Shown one piece after another: positions 28,205 to 38,129 of a stretch of DNA of 64,000 nt. A program made the translations under genes and the position numbers. The stretch's first letter is position 1, and every line of letters starts with the position of its first letter. Source of the DNA: Oscillospiraceae bacterium (GTDB taxonomy: Bacteria; Bacillota; Clostridia; Oscillospirales; CAG-272); contig SVST01000010.1 in the NCBI GenBank assembly GCA_015064155.1, positions 1 to 64,000 on the forward strand, given 5' to 3'. Below the pieces are notes generated by a model that saw only the letters and a program-made list of their open reading frames with translations, ran no database searches and was not told where the DNA came from.

Positions 28205-29389
28205 TCAATCTCTGAAATACAGATCGCGCGTGTAAACCTTGTCAAGCACGTCGGCAATATCGTCGTGGTAGCGGTTGGCAAGAATCACGTCGGAGATCCG
28301 CTTGAATTCGTCCAGATCGCGAATCACACGGCTGTTGAAAAACGCAGCATCCTTCATGGTAGGCTCGTAAACCACCACCTCAATGCCCTTTGCCTTAATC
28401 CGCTTCATAACGCCCTGGATCGAGGATTGACGGAAATTGTCGGATCCCGCCTTCATGGTCAAACGGTATACACCGACAACCGTTGGCTTTTTGGCAATGA
28501 TCTGATCGGCAATGAAATCCTTACGCGTACTGTTCGCGTCCACGATTGCGGAAATAATGTTCTGCGGAACGTCGTTATAATTGGCAAGCAGCTGCTTGGT
28601 ATCCTTGGGAAGACAGTAGCCTCCGTAGCCAAAGGACGGATTGTTGTAGTGCGTACCGATACGGGGATCCAATCCCACACCCTCGATAATCGATTTGGTA
28701 TCCAATCCGCGCACCGCAGCATAGGTGTCCAGCTCATTAAAGAAAGACACGCGCAAGGCAAGATAGGTATTGGCAAACAGCTTTACCGCCTCCGCCTCGG
28801 TGGGATTCATATACCGAACCTCAATCTCGTCCTTTTGCGCACCCGCCATCAACAGTCCCGCAAAGGTCTGTGCCGCCTTTTGAAGTCTTGCGTTTCTCAC
28901 GGGAACGCCCACGATGATACGGCTGGGATAGAGGTTGTCGTAAAGAGCTCTGCCCTCGCGCAAAAACTCGGGGCTGAACAGAATATTGTCACAACAGAAC
29001 GACTCTCTCGTTTTCTCGGTAAATCCAACGGGAACCGTGGATTTGATGATGATCACGGCATCGGGATTGACCTCGATCACCTGCTTAATCACCGCTTCTA
29101 CCGACGAGGTATCAAAATAATTTTTGGACGGATCGTAATTGGTGGGAGTTGCCACGATCACGAACTCGGCATCCCGATACGCCGATTCCGCGTCGGTGGT
29201 AGCAACCAATCTCAGCTCCTTCTCAGCCAAAAATTCGGAAATCTCCTTGTCCACGATAGGCGATTGCCGCCGATTGATTTTTTCCACCTTTTCGGGCACG
29301 ATGTCCACTGCGGTTACGTCGTTTTTCTGTGCCAATAAAACGGCCATGGATAATCCCACGTAACCGGTTCCTGCAACTGCTATTTTCAT
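28205..29389 (-). CDS. ugd: Nucleotide sugar dehydrogenase (UDP-glucose 6-dehydrogenase type)
   Basis: [36 protein letters not shown]. Confidence 0.93.
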   Translation of the reverse strand: MKIAVAGTGYVGLSMAVLLAQKNDVTAVDIVPEKVEKINRRQSPIVDKEISEFLAEKELRLVATTDAESAYRDAEFVIVATPTNYDPSKNYFDTSSVEAVIKQVIEVNPDAVIIIKSTVPVGFTEKTRESFCCDNILFSPEFLREGRALYDNLYPSRIIVGVPVRNARLQKAAQTFAGLLMAGAQKDEIEVRYMNPTEAEAVKLFANTYLALRVSFFNELDTYAAVRGLDTKSIIEGVGLDPRIGTHYNNPSFGYGGYCLPKDTKQLLANYNDVPQNIISAIVDANSTRKDFIADQIIAKKPTVVGVYRLTMKAGSDNFRQSSIQGVMKRIKAKGIEVVVYEPTMKDAAFFNSRVIRDLDEFKRISDVILANRYHDDIADVLDKVYTRDLYFRD

Positions 29390-29538
29390 AATTTTCTCCT
29401 TACTGAATACATTGATTTTTATCGCGACACGGACTCGGCACGCAACCCTTTCCGCACACGATCGGATTTAAAAGATGAAAAAACAGACTGTCCCTACGAG
29501 GTGTTCTCCATGGCAACAGAGCGTTTCGTTCAAACGTC

Positions 29539-30615
29539 TTATTTGGTTTGGTAAAAATCGTGATACCACTCGGCAAAGCGGCGCAACCCTTCGCGCAAGG
29601 TGGTACAGGGCTTGAAGCCGAAGTCACGCTCCAGGGCGGAGGTATCGGCATAGGTAATCGGAACGTCACCCGCCTGCATCGGAACCAGCTCCTTGTGCGC
29701 CTCGAAATCATAGTCCTCGGGCAACACCTTGGCGCGGATCAGCTCCTGCTGTAAAATATCCACGAAATCCAAAAGATTCTCGGGGCTGTTGTTACCGATG
29801 TTGTAAACGCGGTACGGAGGTATGGGAAGCCCGTCCTCGCCGTTCTCCTTTTTTGGCGCATTCTGCATCACGTGCATCACGCCGGTCACGATATCGTCAA
29901 CGTATGTGAAGTCGCGCTTGCAGTTTCCGAAATTGAAGATCTTGATGGTTTCTCCCTTGAGTAGCTTATTGGTAAACCCAAAATATGCCATATCGGGGCG
30001 TCCCGCAGGACCGTAAACCGTAAAGAAGCGCAAGCCCGTAGACGGAATATTATAAAGCTTGGAATAGGCATGTGCCATCAGCTCGTTGCTCTTTTTGGTT
30101 GCCGCGTACAAGGAAACGGGATTGTCCACCTTATCGTCGGTGGAATACGGGATCTTCTTGTTGGTACCGTACACGCTCGACGACGAAGCATACACCAAAT
30201 GCTCCACGGGATTGTTGCGGCAGCACTCCAAAATATTATAAAATCCGATCAGGTTGGATTCGATATACACGTCGGGATTGGTGATCGAATAGCGAACGCC
30301 CGCCTGTGCCGCCAGGTTGACAACCACAGAAAAGCCGTATTCGGAGAACAGCCCGTCAAGCAGCGGCTTATCGGCAATGTTGCCCTTGACAAAGGTCCAT
30401 TCAGACGCGGGGTGCTCCTTGGCAAGACGCTCGATCTCGCCAAGACGGTATTCCTTAATGGCGGGATCGTAGTAATCGTTCATATTATCGATACCAACGA
30501 TATGAATCGGTTCAACCGAGCGCAGCAGCTCCCGCACCAAATTAGAACCGATAAATCCCGCGGCTCCGGTTACCAAAACCGTTTTATTCTGCAAATTCAC
30601 GTTCGGTGTCAGCAT
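29539..30615 (-). CDS. NAD-dependent epimerase (UDP-glucuronate 4-epimerase-like)
   Basis: VTGAAGFIGSNLVRELL; YASSSSVYG; YAATKKSNELMAHAYS; TVYGPAGRPDMA. Confidence 0.9.
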   Translation of the reverse strand: MLTPNVNLQNKTVLVTGAAGFIGSNLVRELLRSVEPIHIVGIDNMNDYYDPAIKEYRLGEIERLAKEHPASEWTFVKGNIADKPLLDGLFSEYGFSVVVNLAAQAGVRYSITNPDVYIESNLIGFYNILECCRNNPVEHLVYASSSSVYGTNKKIPYSTDDKVDNPVSLYAATKKSNELMAHAYSKLYNIPSTGLRFFTVYGPAGRPDMAYFGFTNKLLKGETIKIFNFGNCKRDFTYVDDIVTGVMHVMQNAPKKENGEDGLPIPPYRVYNIGNNSPENLLDFVDILQQELIRAKVLPEDYDFEAHKELVPMQAGDVPITYADTSALERDFGFKPCTTLREGLRRFAEWYHDFYQTK

Positions 30616-31343
30616 ATTCCACGATACTCCTTCTGTACTTTTTCGTAGCTTTCCAAATTGCCGATATCATAGCGACTTCCCGGCATCTCCATGGCGTGCA
30701 CCACGGTCTGCTTACAAAGCCACGCGATATAACTGCCCGGGGCATCCACACCGCAGCCGCACTCGATTCCCTTTTGCACGAGTTTTGCATCCTCGCGCGT
30801 GTAGAAATAGAACGGAGGACATGCCCAATGTGTTGCGGGAGTGGGCGACTTTTCGGTCATTTCAAGCACCTTGTCGTTCTCATCAACGGTAACGACACCG
30901 CACTTCAAAAGACGCTGATCGCTCGGCTCGTAGTAACGCATCACGCAAGAGGTTTTCTTTTCCTGCGCATAGCGAATAAAGGAGGTCAGACTGAAATCAA
31001 GCAGATTATCACCCGCGATCACCAACAGCTCGTCATCCAAGCCAAGGCTGTCGATCGCAAACTGAATATCCTTCACAGCCCCCAAACGCGTTTCGTTGCT
31101 GGAGGTTCCATCATCAATTACAGTCAATTTTTTCGTGCTTTTTGCAGCCCATGCATCGAAATGATGCGCAAACTTATGGTTGGAGATCACGATATATTCA
31201 TCAATTGCGCCCAGCGTATCGATATCGTCAATCAACCAATCGAGAATGGTCTTTCCCTGCACCGTGAGCAAGGGCTTGGGGAAATTTTCGGTCAAGGGGT
31301 ACAAGCGGGTCGCATAGCCCGCCGCCAAAATCAAACATTTCAT
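30609..31343 (-). CDS. Sugar-phosphate nucleotidyltransferase
   Basis: MKCLILAAGYATRLYPLTENFPKPLL. Confidence 0.92.
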   Translation of the reverse strand: MKCLILAAGYATRLYPLTENFPKPLLTVQGKTILDWLIDDIDTLGAIDEYIVISNHKFAHHFDAWAAKSTKKLTVIDDGTSSNETRLGAVKDIQFAIDSLGLDDELLVIAGDNLLDFSLTSFIRYAQEKKTSCVMRYYEPSDQRLLKCGVVTVDENDKVLEMTEKSPTPATHWACPPFYFYTREDAKLVQKGIECGCGVDAPGSYIAWLCKQTVVHAMEMPGSRYDIGNLESYEKVQKEYRGIC

Positions 31344-32515
31344 AGCTTTACTCCATCCGCGCTCCGACAAATATATGCCGAGTATTTTCCCTCTAATTGA
31401 GGGAATTTTTTCAAATATGCAGCCTTAACCTTGGCACAGATCTCCTCCTCATAATCGGGATCGATCAATGCCATACAGCAGCCCTTAAAGCCGGCTCCCG
31501 AGAAACGTCCGCCATAGATACCCTTGGTTTCGGTCATGATCTCGTACAACGTCTTCAGCTCGGGCGAGCCCGTTTCCCAACTATAGATGGACGAACGACC
31601 GCTTTCAAAGCACAGACGTCCGAAGTCGTCCAAATCACCCCGTCGCCAAGCGGCGGCTCCCGCCTCGACGCGTGCATACTCGGTGTACCAATGCTCTGCA
31701 CGGCGGCGCCAGGGTTCGGGCAACCGACTGCCGTATTCCTCATAGACCTCGCGCGGAACGTCACGGAGATTGGTTTCTTCAAATTTTCCGTAAGGCATCC
31801 CCGCAAAGGCTTTCAGTGCGTATGCCGCAGAACGGCATTCGTCCACGCGCATATTAAACGCAGAGCCTGCAAGTGTGCGCTCCACGCCCGAGAAAAAGAT
31901 GGCAAACTTATACGGCTTCATGCCGGGATTTGTGGGAATCAGCTCGTAGCTGTCATCCAAAAGATCCATGTACAGCAGGTGATCCTTGCGGCAATAAACC
32001 TCACAGCTCTGGTCCAGCTTTCCGCAGGCAACGCCGACGTATTTGTTTTCGGCCTCCTTGGAGATCGTAATCATTTCCGTTGCATCCAGCTTGATACCGT
32101 TCATGTGTGCCAAGGTAGACAAAAACGTAATAATGACAGCCGCAGAGGACGAAAGTCCGCCAATCGGCAATTCGCCGTCAATCACAGCGCAAAGACCCGT
32201 ACGGAGTGGATAGCGCTTATTGAGCGCAATGGTCGCACCGCGCAAATGATCCGCCCAGTCGTTTTCCCTGATCGACGGAGTAGATGCCACGTGCCACTGT
32301 GCGCGCTTCGGAAATTGCAGGGATGAGATCTCAATGACACCGTTCTGCTTAGGTCCGTACGCAATGTGAATTCCCTTGTCGATGGCAAACCCCGTTACTT
32401 TCCCCAACTGATGGTCGCTGTGTGCCCCCAAGGGACAAATGCGGTAGGGGGTGAAGGCTGTGTAGGGGGGAGCTTTTTGGTACTTATTCCGAAACGCTTC
32501 AAAAACTCTTTCCAT
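31340..32515 (-). CDS. GHMP kinase, galactokinase/galacturonokinase-like
   Basis: TPYRICPLGAHSDHQLG N-terminal motif; LPIGGLSSSAAV ATP-binding motif. Confidence 0.85.
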   Translation of the reverse strand: MERVFEAFRNKYQKAPPYTAFTPYRICPLGAHSDHQLGKVTGFAIDKGIHIAYGPKQNGVIEISSLQFPKRAQWHVASTPSIRENDWADHLRGATIALNKRYPLRTGLCAVIDGELPIGGLSSSAAVIITFLSTLAHMNGIKLDATEMITISKEAENKYVGVACGKLDQSCEVYCRKDHLLYMDLLDDSYELIPTNPGMKPYKFAIFFSGVERTLAGSAFNMRVDECRSAAYALKAFAGMPYGKFEETNLRDVPREVYEEYGSRLPEPWRRRAEHWYTEYARVEAGAAAWRRGDLDDFGRLCFESGRSSIYSWETGSPELKTLYEIMTETKGIYGGRFSGAGFKGCCMALIDPDYEEEICAKVKAAYLKKFPQLEGKYSAYICRSADGVKL

Positions 32516-33696
32516 CAGAATTTTCTCCAAACCATTTTGTTAACGACTCCCGTATAGGACTGGATAATTTTAACCACCTTCGTGGAAACCTCCTCCACGT
32601 AAACGGGAACGGGAATCCCGTGATCGCCGTTTTCGTTAAGTGCAATTGCCGTATCAACAGCTTGCAGAAGGCTGTTCTCGTCAATACCTGCCAAAATAAA
32701 GCAAGCCTTGTCCAATGCCTCGGGACGCTCGGTAGAGGTACGAATACAAACTGCAGGGAACGGCTTTCCGATGGACGTAAAGAAGCTGCTTTCCTCGGGA
32801 AGCGTTCCGCTGTCGGAAACCACCGCAAATGCATTCATTTGCAAGCAGTTGTAGTCGTGGAAGCCGAGAGGCTCGTGCTGAATCACACGCTTATCAAGCT
32901 GAAATCCGCTGGCAGCCAACCGGTTACGGCTTCTGGGATGGCAAGAGTACAGAATCGGCATATCGTATTTCTCCGCCATTTTATTGATCGCGGTAAACAA
33001 GCTGGTAAAGTTTTTCTCGGTATCGATATTCTCCTCACGGTGTGCCGAAAGAAGAATATACTTCCCTTTCTCCAATCCCAATCTTTGATGGACGTCACTT
33101 GCCTCAATATCGGCAAGATTATTGGACAGCACCTCTGCCATGGGAGAGCCGGTTACGTAGGTTCTTTCCTTGGGCAGTCCGCACTCGTGCAGATAGCGTC
33201 TTGCATGCTCGGAGTAAGCCAAATTCACGTCACTGATAATATCCACGATACGACGGTTGGTTTCCTCGGGCAAGCACTCGTCCTTGCAGCGGTTGCCCGC
33301 TTCCATGTGAAAAATCGGAATGTGCAGTCTTTTTGCGGCAATCGCAGACAAACAAGAGTTGGTATCACCCAAAATCAACAATGCATCGGGCTTGATCTGA
33401 TTCATCAGCTTATAGGAGCAATTGATAATATTTCCAACCGTTGCGCCCAGATCGTCGCCCACGGCGTCCATATAAACCTCGGGATCGGCAAGCTTCAGAT
33501 CTCTGAAAAACACACCGTTAAGATTATAGTCATAGTTCTGTCCCGTATGTGCCAAGATACAATCAAAATATTTGCGGCACTTGTTAATCACCGCACCGAG
33601 GCGAATGATCTCGGGACGGGTTCCTACAATAATCAAAAGCTTGAGTCTGCCGTCGTTTTTAAAATGCACGTCCGAATAATCCAATTTCATTTCCAT
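32515..33696 (-). CDS. capG: UDP-N-acetylglucosamine 2-epimerase (non-hydrolysing family, CapG/WecB-like)
   Basis: IVGTRPEIIRLGAVI; HMEAGNRCKDECLPEETNRRIVD; VVSDSGTLPEES. Confidence 0.88.
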   Translation of the reverse strand: MEMKLDYSDVHFKNDGRLKLLIIVGTRPEIIRLGAVINKCRKYFDCILAHTGQNYDYNLNGVFFRDLKLADPEVYMDAVGDDLGATVGNIINCSYKLMNQIKPDALLILGDTNSCLSAIAAKRLHIPIFHMEAGNRCKDECLPEETNRRIVDIISDVNLAYSEHARRYLHECGLPKERTYVTGSPMAEVLSNNLADIEASDVHQRLGLEKGKYILLSAHREENIDTEKNFTSLFTAINKMAEKYDMPILYSCHPRSRNRLAASGFQLDKRVIQHEPLGFHDYNCLQMNAFAVVSDSGTLPEESSFFTSIGKPFPAVCIRTSTERPEALDKACFILAGIDENSLLQAVDTAIALNENGDHGIPVPVYVEEVSTKVVKIIQSYTGVVNKMVWRKF

Positions 33697-34895
33697 TATT
33701 CTACCACCTCAAAAAAAGTATCGGGTTTTTGGGGATCAAAGCATTCGTTCGCCCACATGACGGTTACCAAATCCTCGGTATCCGACAAATTGATAATATT
33801 ATGCGTATATCCCGGGAGCATGTGGATTGCCTCGATTTTCTCTCCCGAAACTTCAAAATTCAAAACTTCGTCACTGCCGATCTTCCGCTCCTGAATCAAG
33901 CCGTGACCGCTGACCACAATGAAAAATTCCCACTTGGTATGATGCCAGTGCTGTCCCTTGGTAATCCCCGGCTTGGAAATGTTCACGCTGAACTGTCCGC
34001 ATTTTTCGGTACGGAGCAGCTCGGTAAAGCTACCGCGTGCATCCACGTTCATTTTCAAGGGAAAGATGGTTTTTTCACGGGGCAAATAAGAAAGGTATGT
34101 GCTGTAAAGCTTCTTGGCGAAGCTGTTATACGGAATCTCGGGCATCATCAGTGACGTAGGCTGATCGCGGAAAGACTCCAACAGCGACACGATCTCGCCC
34201 AAGGTCACACGGTGCGTGATCGGGGCCGCGCAATATCTGCCGTCCTCAACCAAAACGGTTTTGATCCCGTCAAACTCACAACGATGCTCACGTCCCTCCA
34301 GGCAAGCGATCATTTCGTCCACCAGATCGTCGATATAGAGCAGCTCCAGCTCTACCGCGGGATCATTAACGGTGATCGGCAGGTCGTTTGCAATATTGTT
34401 ACAGAAGGTGGCAACCGCACTGTTATAATTGGGACGGCACCACTTTCCGAACAGATTGGGGAATCGATATACGTAAACCCTTACACCGCACTCGCAACCA
34501 TAGTCAAATACAAGCTCCTCGCCTGCTTTTTTGCTTCTTCCGTAGTCGCTGTCGTATCTGCCGATGCAGGTTGCCTGAATTGAGGACGAAATCATGACAG
34601 GCGCTTTGTTTCCGTATTTTTTCAGCGTATTCAAAAGCGTGGAAGCAAAGCCAAAATTGCCCTCCATAAATTCACTTGCATTCTGCGGACGATTCACACC
34701 CGCCAAATTGAACACAAAATCGGCTTTTTGGCAGTAGACATCCAGCTCCTCGGGGGTAGAGTCAATATCGTAACAGTAAATCTCGTCAATTGTCAAAGAC
34801 GGGTGCGTTTTGTCTTTCCCATCACGGATACTTTTCAGTGCTTCAGTCAAATTTTTGCCAACGAAGCCCTTAGCCCCGGTAATCAGAATATTCAT
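33696..34895 (-). CDS. capF: CapF-like bifunctional reductase with C-terminal cupin
   Basis: MNILITGAKGFVGKNL; C-terminal cupin ITKGQHWHHTKWEFFIVVSGHGLIQ. Confidence 0.9.
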   Translation of the reverse strand: MNILITGAKGFVGKNLTEALKSIRDGKDKTHPSLTIDEIYCYDIDSTPEELDVYCQKADFVFNLAGVNRPQNASEFMEGNFGFASTLLNTLKKYGNKAPVMISSSIQATCIGRYDSDYGRSKKAGEELVFDYGCECGVRVYVYRFPNLFGKWCRPNYNSAVATFCNNIANDLPITVNDPAVELELLYIDDLVDEMIACLEGREHRCEFDGIKTVLVEDGRYCAAPITHRVTLGEIVSLLESFRDQPTSLMMPEIPYNSFAKKLYSTYLSYLPREKTIFPLKMNVDARGSFTELLRTEKCGQFSVNISKPGITKGQHWHHTKWEFFIVVSGHGLIQERKIGSDEVLNFEVSGEKIEAIHMLPGYTHNIINLSDTEDLVTVMWANECFDPQKPDTFFEVVE

Positions 34896-35944
34896 TATGC
34901 CCTCTCCATCTTTGCAAGCTCTTCCTGAATGTACGACAAGGACGCGATCTTCGCCTTGGTCGCTTCCACACTTAGAAGCTCGGTATTATTGGAATTGAAC
35001 TCGGTCAAGGGGTTGCGCTCGGTATCGCCCTTATTGAAGAATTTATCGTAATTCAAGCCGCGCTTGTCGCAAGGCACACGGTAAAAATCTCCCATATCAA
35101 TGGCATTGGCACATTCCTCATTGGTCAAAAGCGTCTCATACATCTTTTCACCGTGGCGGATACCGATCACCTTAATGGCATTCTTATCGCCGCCAAACAA
35201 CTCGCAAACCGCCTCTGCCTGGGTCTGAATCGTGCAAGCAGGTGCCTTTTGTACCAGGATATCACCGCTTTCGCCATGCTCAAAGGCAAACAGCACCAAA
35301 TCCACGGCTTCGTCAAGCGACATGATAAAGCGCGTCATCGAGCCATCGGTGATCGTAATGGGATTGCCTGCCTTGATCTGCTCGATCCAAAGCGGGATCA
35401 CCGAGCCGCGCGAACACATCACGTTTCCGTAACGGGTGCAACAGATCTTGGTCTTCTCGGGAGCTACCGTTCTCGACTTTGCCACAATGACCTTTTCCAT
35501 CATTGCCTTGGAGGTGCCCATTGCATTGACGGGATATGCCGCCTTATCGGTGGAAAGACATACCACGTTTTTCACGCCTGCCTCAATTGCGGCAGTCAGC
35601 ACGTTTTCGGTTCCCAATACGTTCGTCTTTACGGCTTCGATCGGGAAAAACTCGCACGACGGCACCTGCTTCAAGGCAGCCGCGTGGAAAATATAGTCCA
35701 CCCCATGCATCGCATTTTTCACCGATGCAAGATCGCGTACGTCACCGATGTAGAATTTGATCTTCTCGGCAACCTCGGGCATTTTTGCCTGAAATTCATG
35801 GCGCATGTCATCCTGCTTCTTTTCGTCACGCGAAAAAATACGGATCTCTCCGATATCGGTACGCAGAAAACGGTTCAGAACCGCATTTCCAAAACTACCG
35901 GTACCACCCGTAATCAATAAGGTTTTGTTCGTGAAAAGTCCCAT
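34895..35944 (-). CDS. capE: CapE/FnlA-like UDP-GlcNAc dehydratase/epimerase
   Basis: LLITGGTGSFGNAVLNRFL; RYGNVMCSRGSVIPLW; MTRFIMSLDEAVDLV. Confidence 0.92.
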   Translation of the reverse strand: MGLFTNKTLLITGGTGSFGNAVLNRFLRTDIGEIRIFSRDEKKQDDMRHEFQAKMPEVAEKIKFYIGDVRDLASVKNAMHGVDYIFHAAALKQVPSCEFFPIEAVKTNVLGTENVLTAAIEAGVKNVVCLSTDKAAYPVNAMGTSKAMMEKVIVAKSRTVAPEKTKICCTRYGNVMCSRGSVIPLWIEQIKAGNPITITDGSMTRFIMSLDEAVDLVLFAFEHGESGDILVQKAPACTIQTQAEAVCELFGGDKNAIKVIGIRHGEKMYETLLTNEECANAIDMGDFYRVPCDKRGLNYDKFFNKGDTERNPLTEFNSNNTELLSVEATKAKIASLSYIQEELAKMERA

Positions 35945-36019
35945 AATAAGCTCCTATCTTTTCCAAATATTATTTCAAATATTTTTTATTCAACATAAAA
36001 CATCACAGTTTTTATCGTT

Positions 36020-36575
36020 TCAGTCTTTGCGATTTTCTGCAAGCAAGCGGATGTGTGTTTGAAGATCCTCATCCGAAAAGCGAGGCTTGATCAAGCGCCG
36101 GAACTCCGCCCCAAATCTGGTATGGCGGAACCGATTTTGTTACCACGCTTCCCGCAGCGATCACCGAACCGGTTCCAATCACCACTCCCTTGAGAATGGT
36201 AACATTAGCACCGATCCAAACGTCATCCTCAATGATAACATCCTGATCGTTCTCCGGATCTTTTTCTTCCTCCTTTATCGATGCCATGGTACGTCCGAGC
36301 ACATCGATTTTATGATCACCGGTCACAACGGTAACATTTGGGCCGAACATCACATCGTTTCCGATCTTCAGCTTTGCCCGTGAAGAAAGGACCAACAGAT
36401 TTCTTCCGAGTGTGCTGCGGTTACCAACCGAAACCGCATTCGGAGTAATCACACAATTGTCTCCGATGGAAACGTCTTTCCCGCAAGCAAGCAAAGAAGC
36501 TTTCAACTCTTCCTTCTTCATTCGCTTTTTGAAGTTCTCAATTTTGATCAAAATCTTATATACAAACCTTTTCAT
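36020..36575 (-). pseudogene. Hexapeptide-repeat acyltransferase with C-terminal frameshift
   Basis: ORF 36069-36575 ends ...[14 protein letters not shown]. After the GVPA codons the next frame reads [24 protein letters not shown] (stop at 36020-36022), the normal tail of this family. Confidence 0.75.
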
Positions 36576-36578
36576 AAT

Positions 36579-38087
36579 TTATGCCCCTCTTTTGTGTCTG
36601 ATCAGCTGCAATGCGTCCTTGATATAGGATCTGTAGAAAACGAAGAGATTCACGGCATACACTCCTGTGACGATCAGGAATGTGATTCCCGACCACATCA
36701 ACCACTGCGTCCAGGAAGTGATCTGCGGTTGCAAAAACTCGCGGTATGCAAAAATAGCCAACAAGCCAATGCCCACGTGATCGACAAGAATCATACCGAC
36801 CTCCCACAGAGGCATCTTCAACACGTGTCTGTAAACGTACACGATAATATCAATAGAACGGTACAAAAGTGAAACGATCTTGCCAATCAGCAAGCCCTTC
36901 ATGCCCATCACAAAGAACAGAGGAATCGACACTCCAATACCGATTGTAGCTTCTATGATCGCACCGGTTTGCGTTTCGGCAAAAAAGCCGCCCGCATTCA
37001 CCATGATCAGAGACGGAATTCGCACCATGTTGAAGAATTGCACCAGCACGAACAGGATCACGAGCATTTCATCGATGTAATTGACGTCGGTAACACCCGA
37101 TGTATAGAGTCTGACAAACGGTGTTGTCATCAAAAGTGCCGTCACCAGAACGACGTGCAAAATAGTAAAGAAAAATACCTCGTAGGAACGGTAATACCGA
37201 TTCAGCCGTTGATCCTTTGCCGCATAGAGCCTACCGAAGGTTGCGGCAGGGGCTTGCGAAAAGGTGGTGGTCATAATATTTTGGATGTTGTTATAAACGT
37301 AACTGTAAATGGAGTAAACGCTGACCGCCTTCAGAGAATCAAATACGGTCAAAATCAGAACGTCGGTATGGTTGGTCACAAGGCCGACAATTTGATGGAC
37401 CATGACGTTCTTTCGCTTTTTGGTTGCCTCATAGTTCGGAGGAATCTTGGGATCCAGATATCCAAAGTTCTTTTTGACGTAGATACGCAACAGAATTAAG
37501 CGCGCAAAGCTCCAAACGAGATTCAGGGACAGCACCGAGATGATATCAAAGCCTTCGTTGATCATCCAAACCTTAACCACGCAATTGAGCACCGTGGTAA
37601 CGGTATCGATGATGTTCATATAGTAGATACGGTTGTCGGCTTGGATCAGCACCGTCCATTTTCCCATGAACATATAGCGGAGAACGTGCCCGACACCCGA
37701 CAAAAGCACAATGCCGCAAACCAACCAATAGGTCAGCTTCTCCCCCTCCATGTCCACCGTAAAGGGCATGGCAAAGGAAATGACCGCCCAAATTCCCACG
37801 AACACAAGACCGATGTTGCGGTACATGCGCGCGGTTGCATTGTAAATGCCGCTGACACCTGCAAGGTCTCCTGTCGCCAAGGGCTTATAAAGTGCTTGCA
37901 ACGACGCAGTACCGAGTCCTGCCTCCAAAAGCTCGACATAGATCATGATCTGACTGATGGTTGAGGTTAGACCGTTGATACTGGAGCCAAAGGATACCAA
38001 TACATACCGTTGTGCAATGATGCCGCTAAGGATCACGATCACTCGTGTAATAAAAGCGACACCGATATTTTTCGTAAATTTATTCAC
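36579..38087 (-). CDS. wzx: Oligosaccharide flippase (Wzx/MVF-type)
   Basis: 502 aa, 12-14 TM; RVIVILSGIIAQRYVLVSFGSSINGLTSTISQIMIYVELLEAGLGTASLQALYKPLA. Confidence 0.88.
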   Translation of the reverse strand: MNKFTKNIGVAFITRVIVILSGIIAQRYVLVSFGSSINGLTSTISQIMIYVELLEAGLGTASLQALYKPLATGDLAGVSGIYNATARMYRNIGLVFVGIWAVISFAMPFTVDMEGEKLTYWLVCGIVLLSGVGHVLRYMFMGKWTVLIQADNRIYYMNIIDTVTTVLNCVVKVWMINEGFDIISVLSLNLVWSFARLILLRIYVKKNFGYLDPKIPPNYEATKKRKNVMVHQIVGLVTNHTDVLILTVFDSLKAVSVYSIYSYVYNNIQNIMTTTFSQAPAATFGRLYAAKDQRLNRYYRSYEVFFFTILHVVLVTALLMTTPFVRLYTSGVTDVNYIDEMLVILFVLVQFFNMVRIPSLIMVNAGGFFAETQTGAIIEATIGIGVSIPLFFVMGMKGLLIGKIVSLLYRSIDIIVYVYRHVLKMPLWEVGMILVDHVGIGLLAIFAYREFLQPQITSWTQWLMWSGITFLIVTGVYAVNLFVFYRSYIKDALQLIRHKRGA

Positions 38088-38129
38088 GATTCTACCTTCT
38101 TTTCTTTTGATTACGGAACTCCGCTTCCG

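Noticed and set aside
36069-36575. Intact 168-aa acetyltransferase
   Set aside because: The abrupt tail [11 protein letters not shown] is atypical while the shifted frame restores the expected KPRFS tail, so reported as frameshifted.
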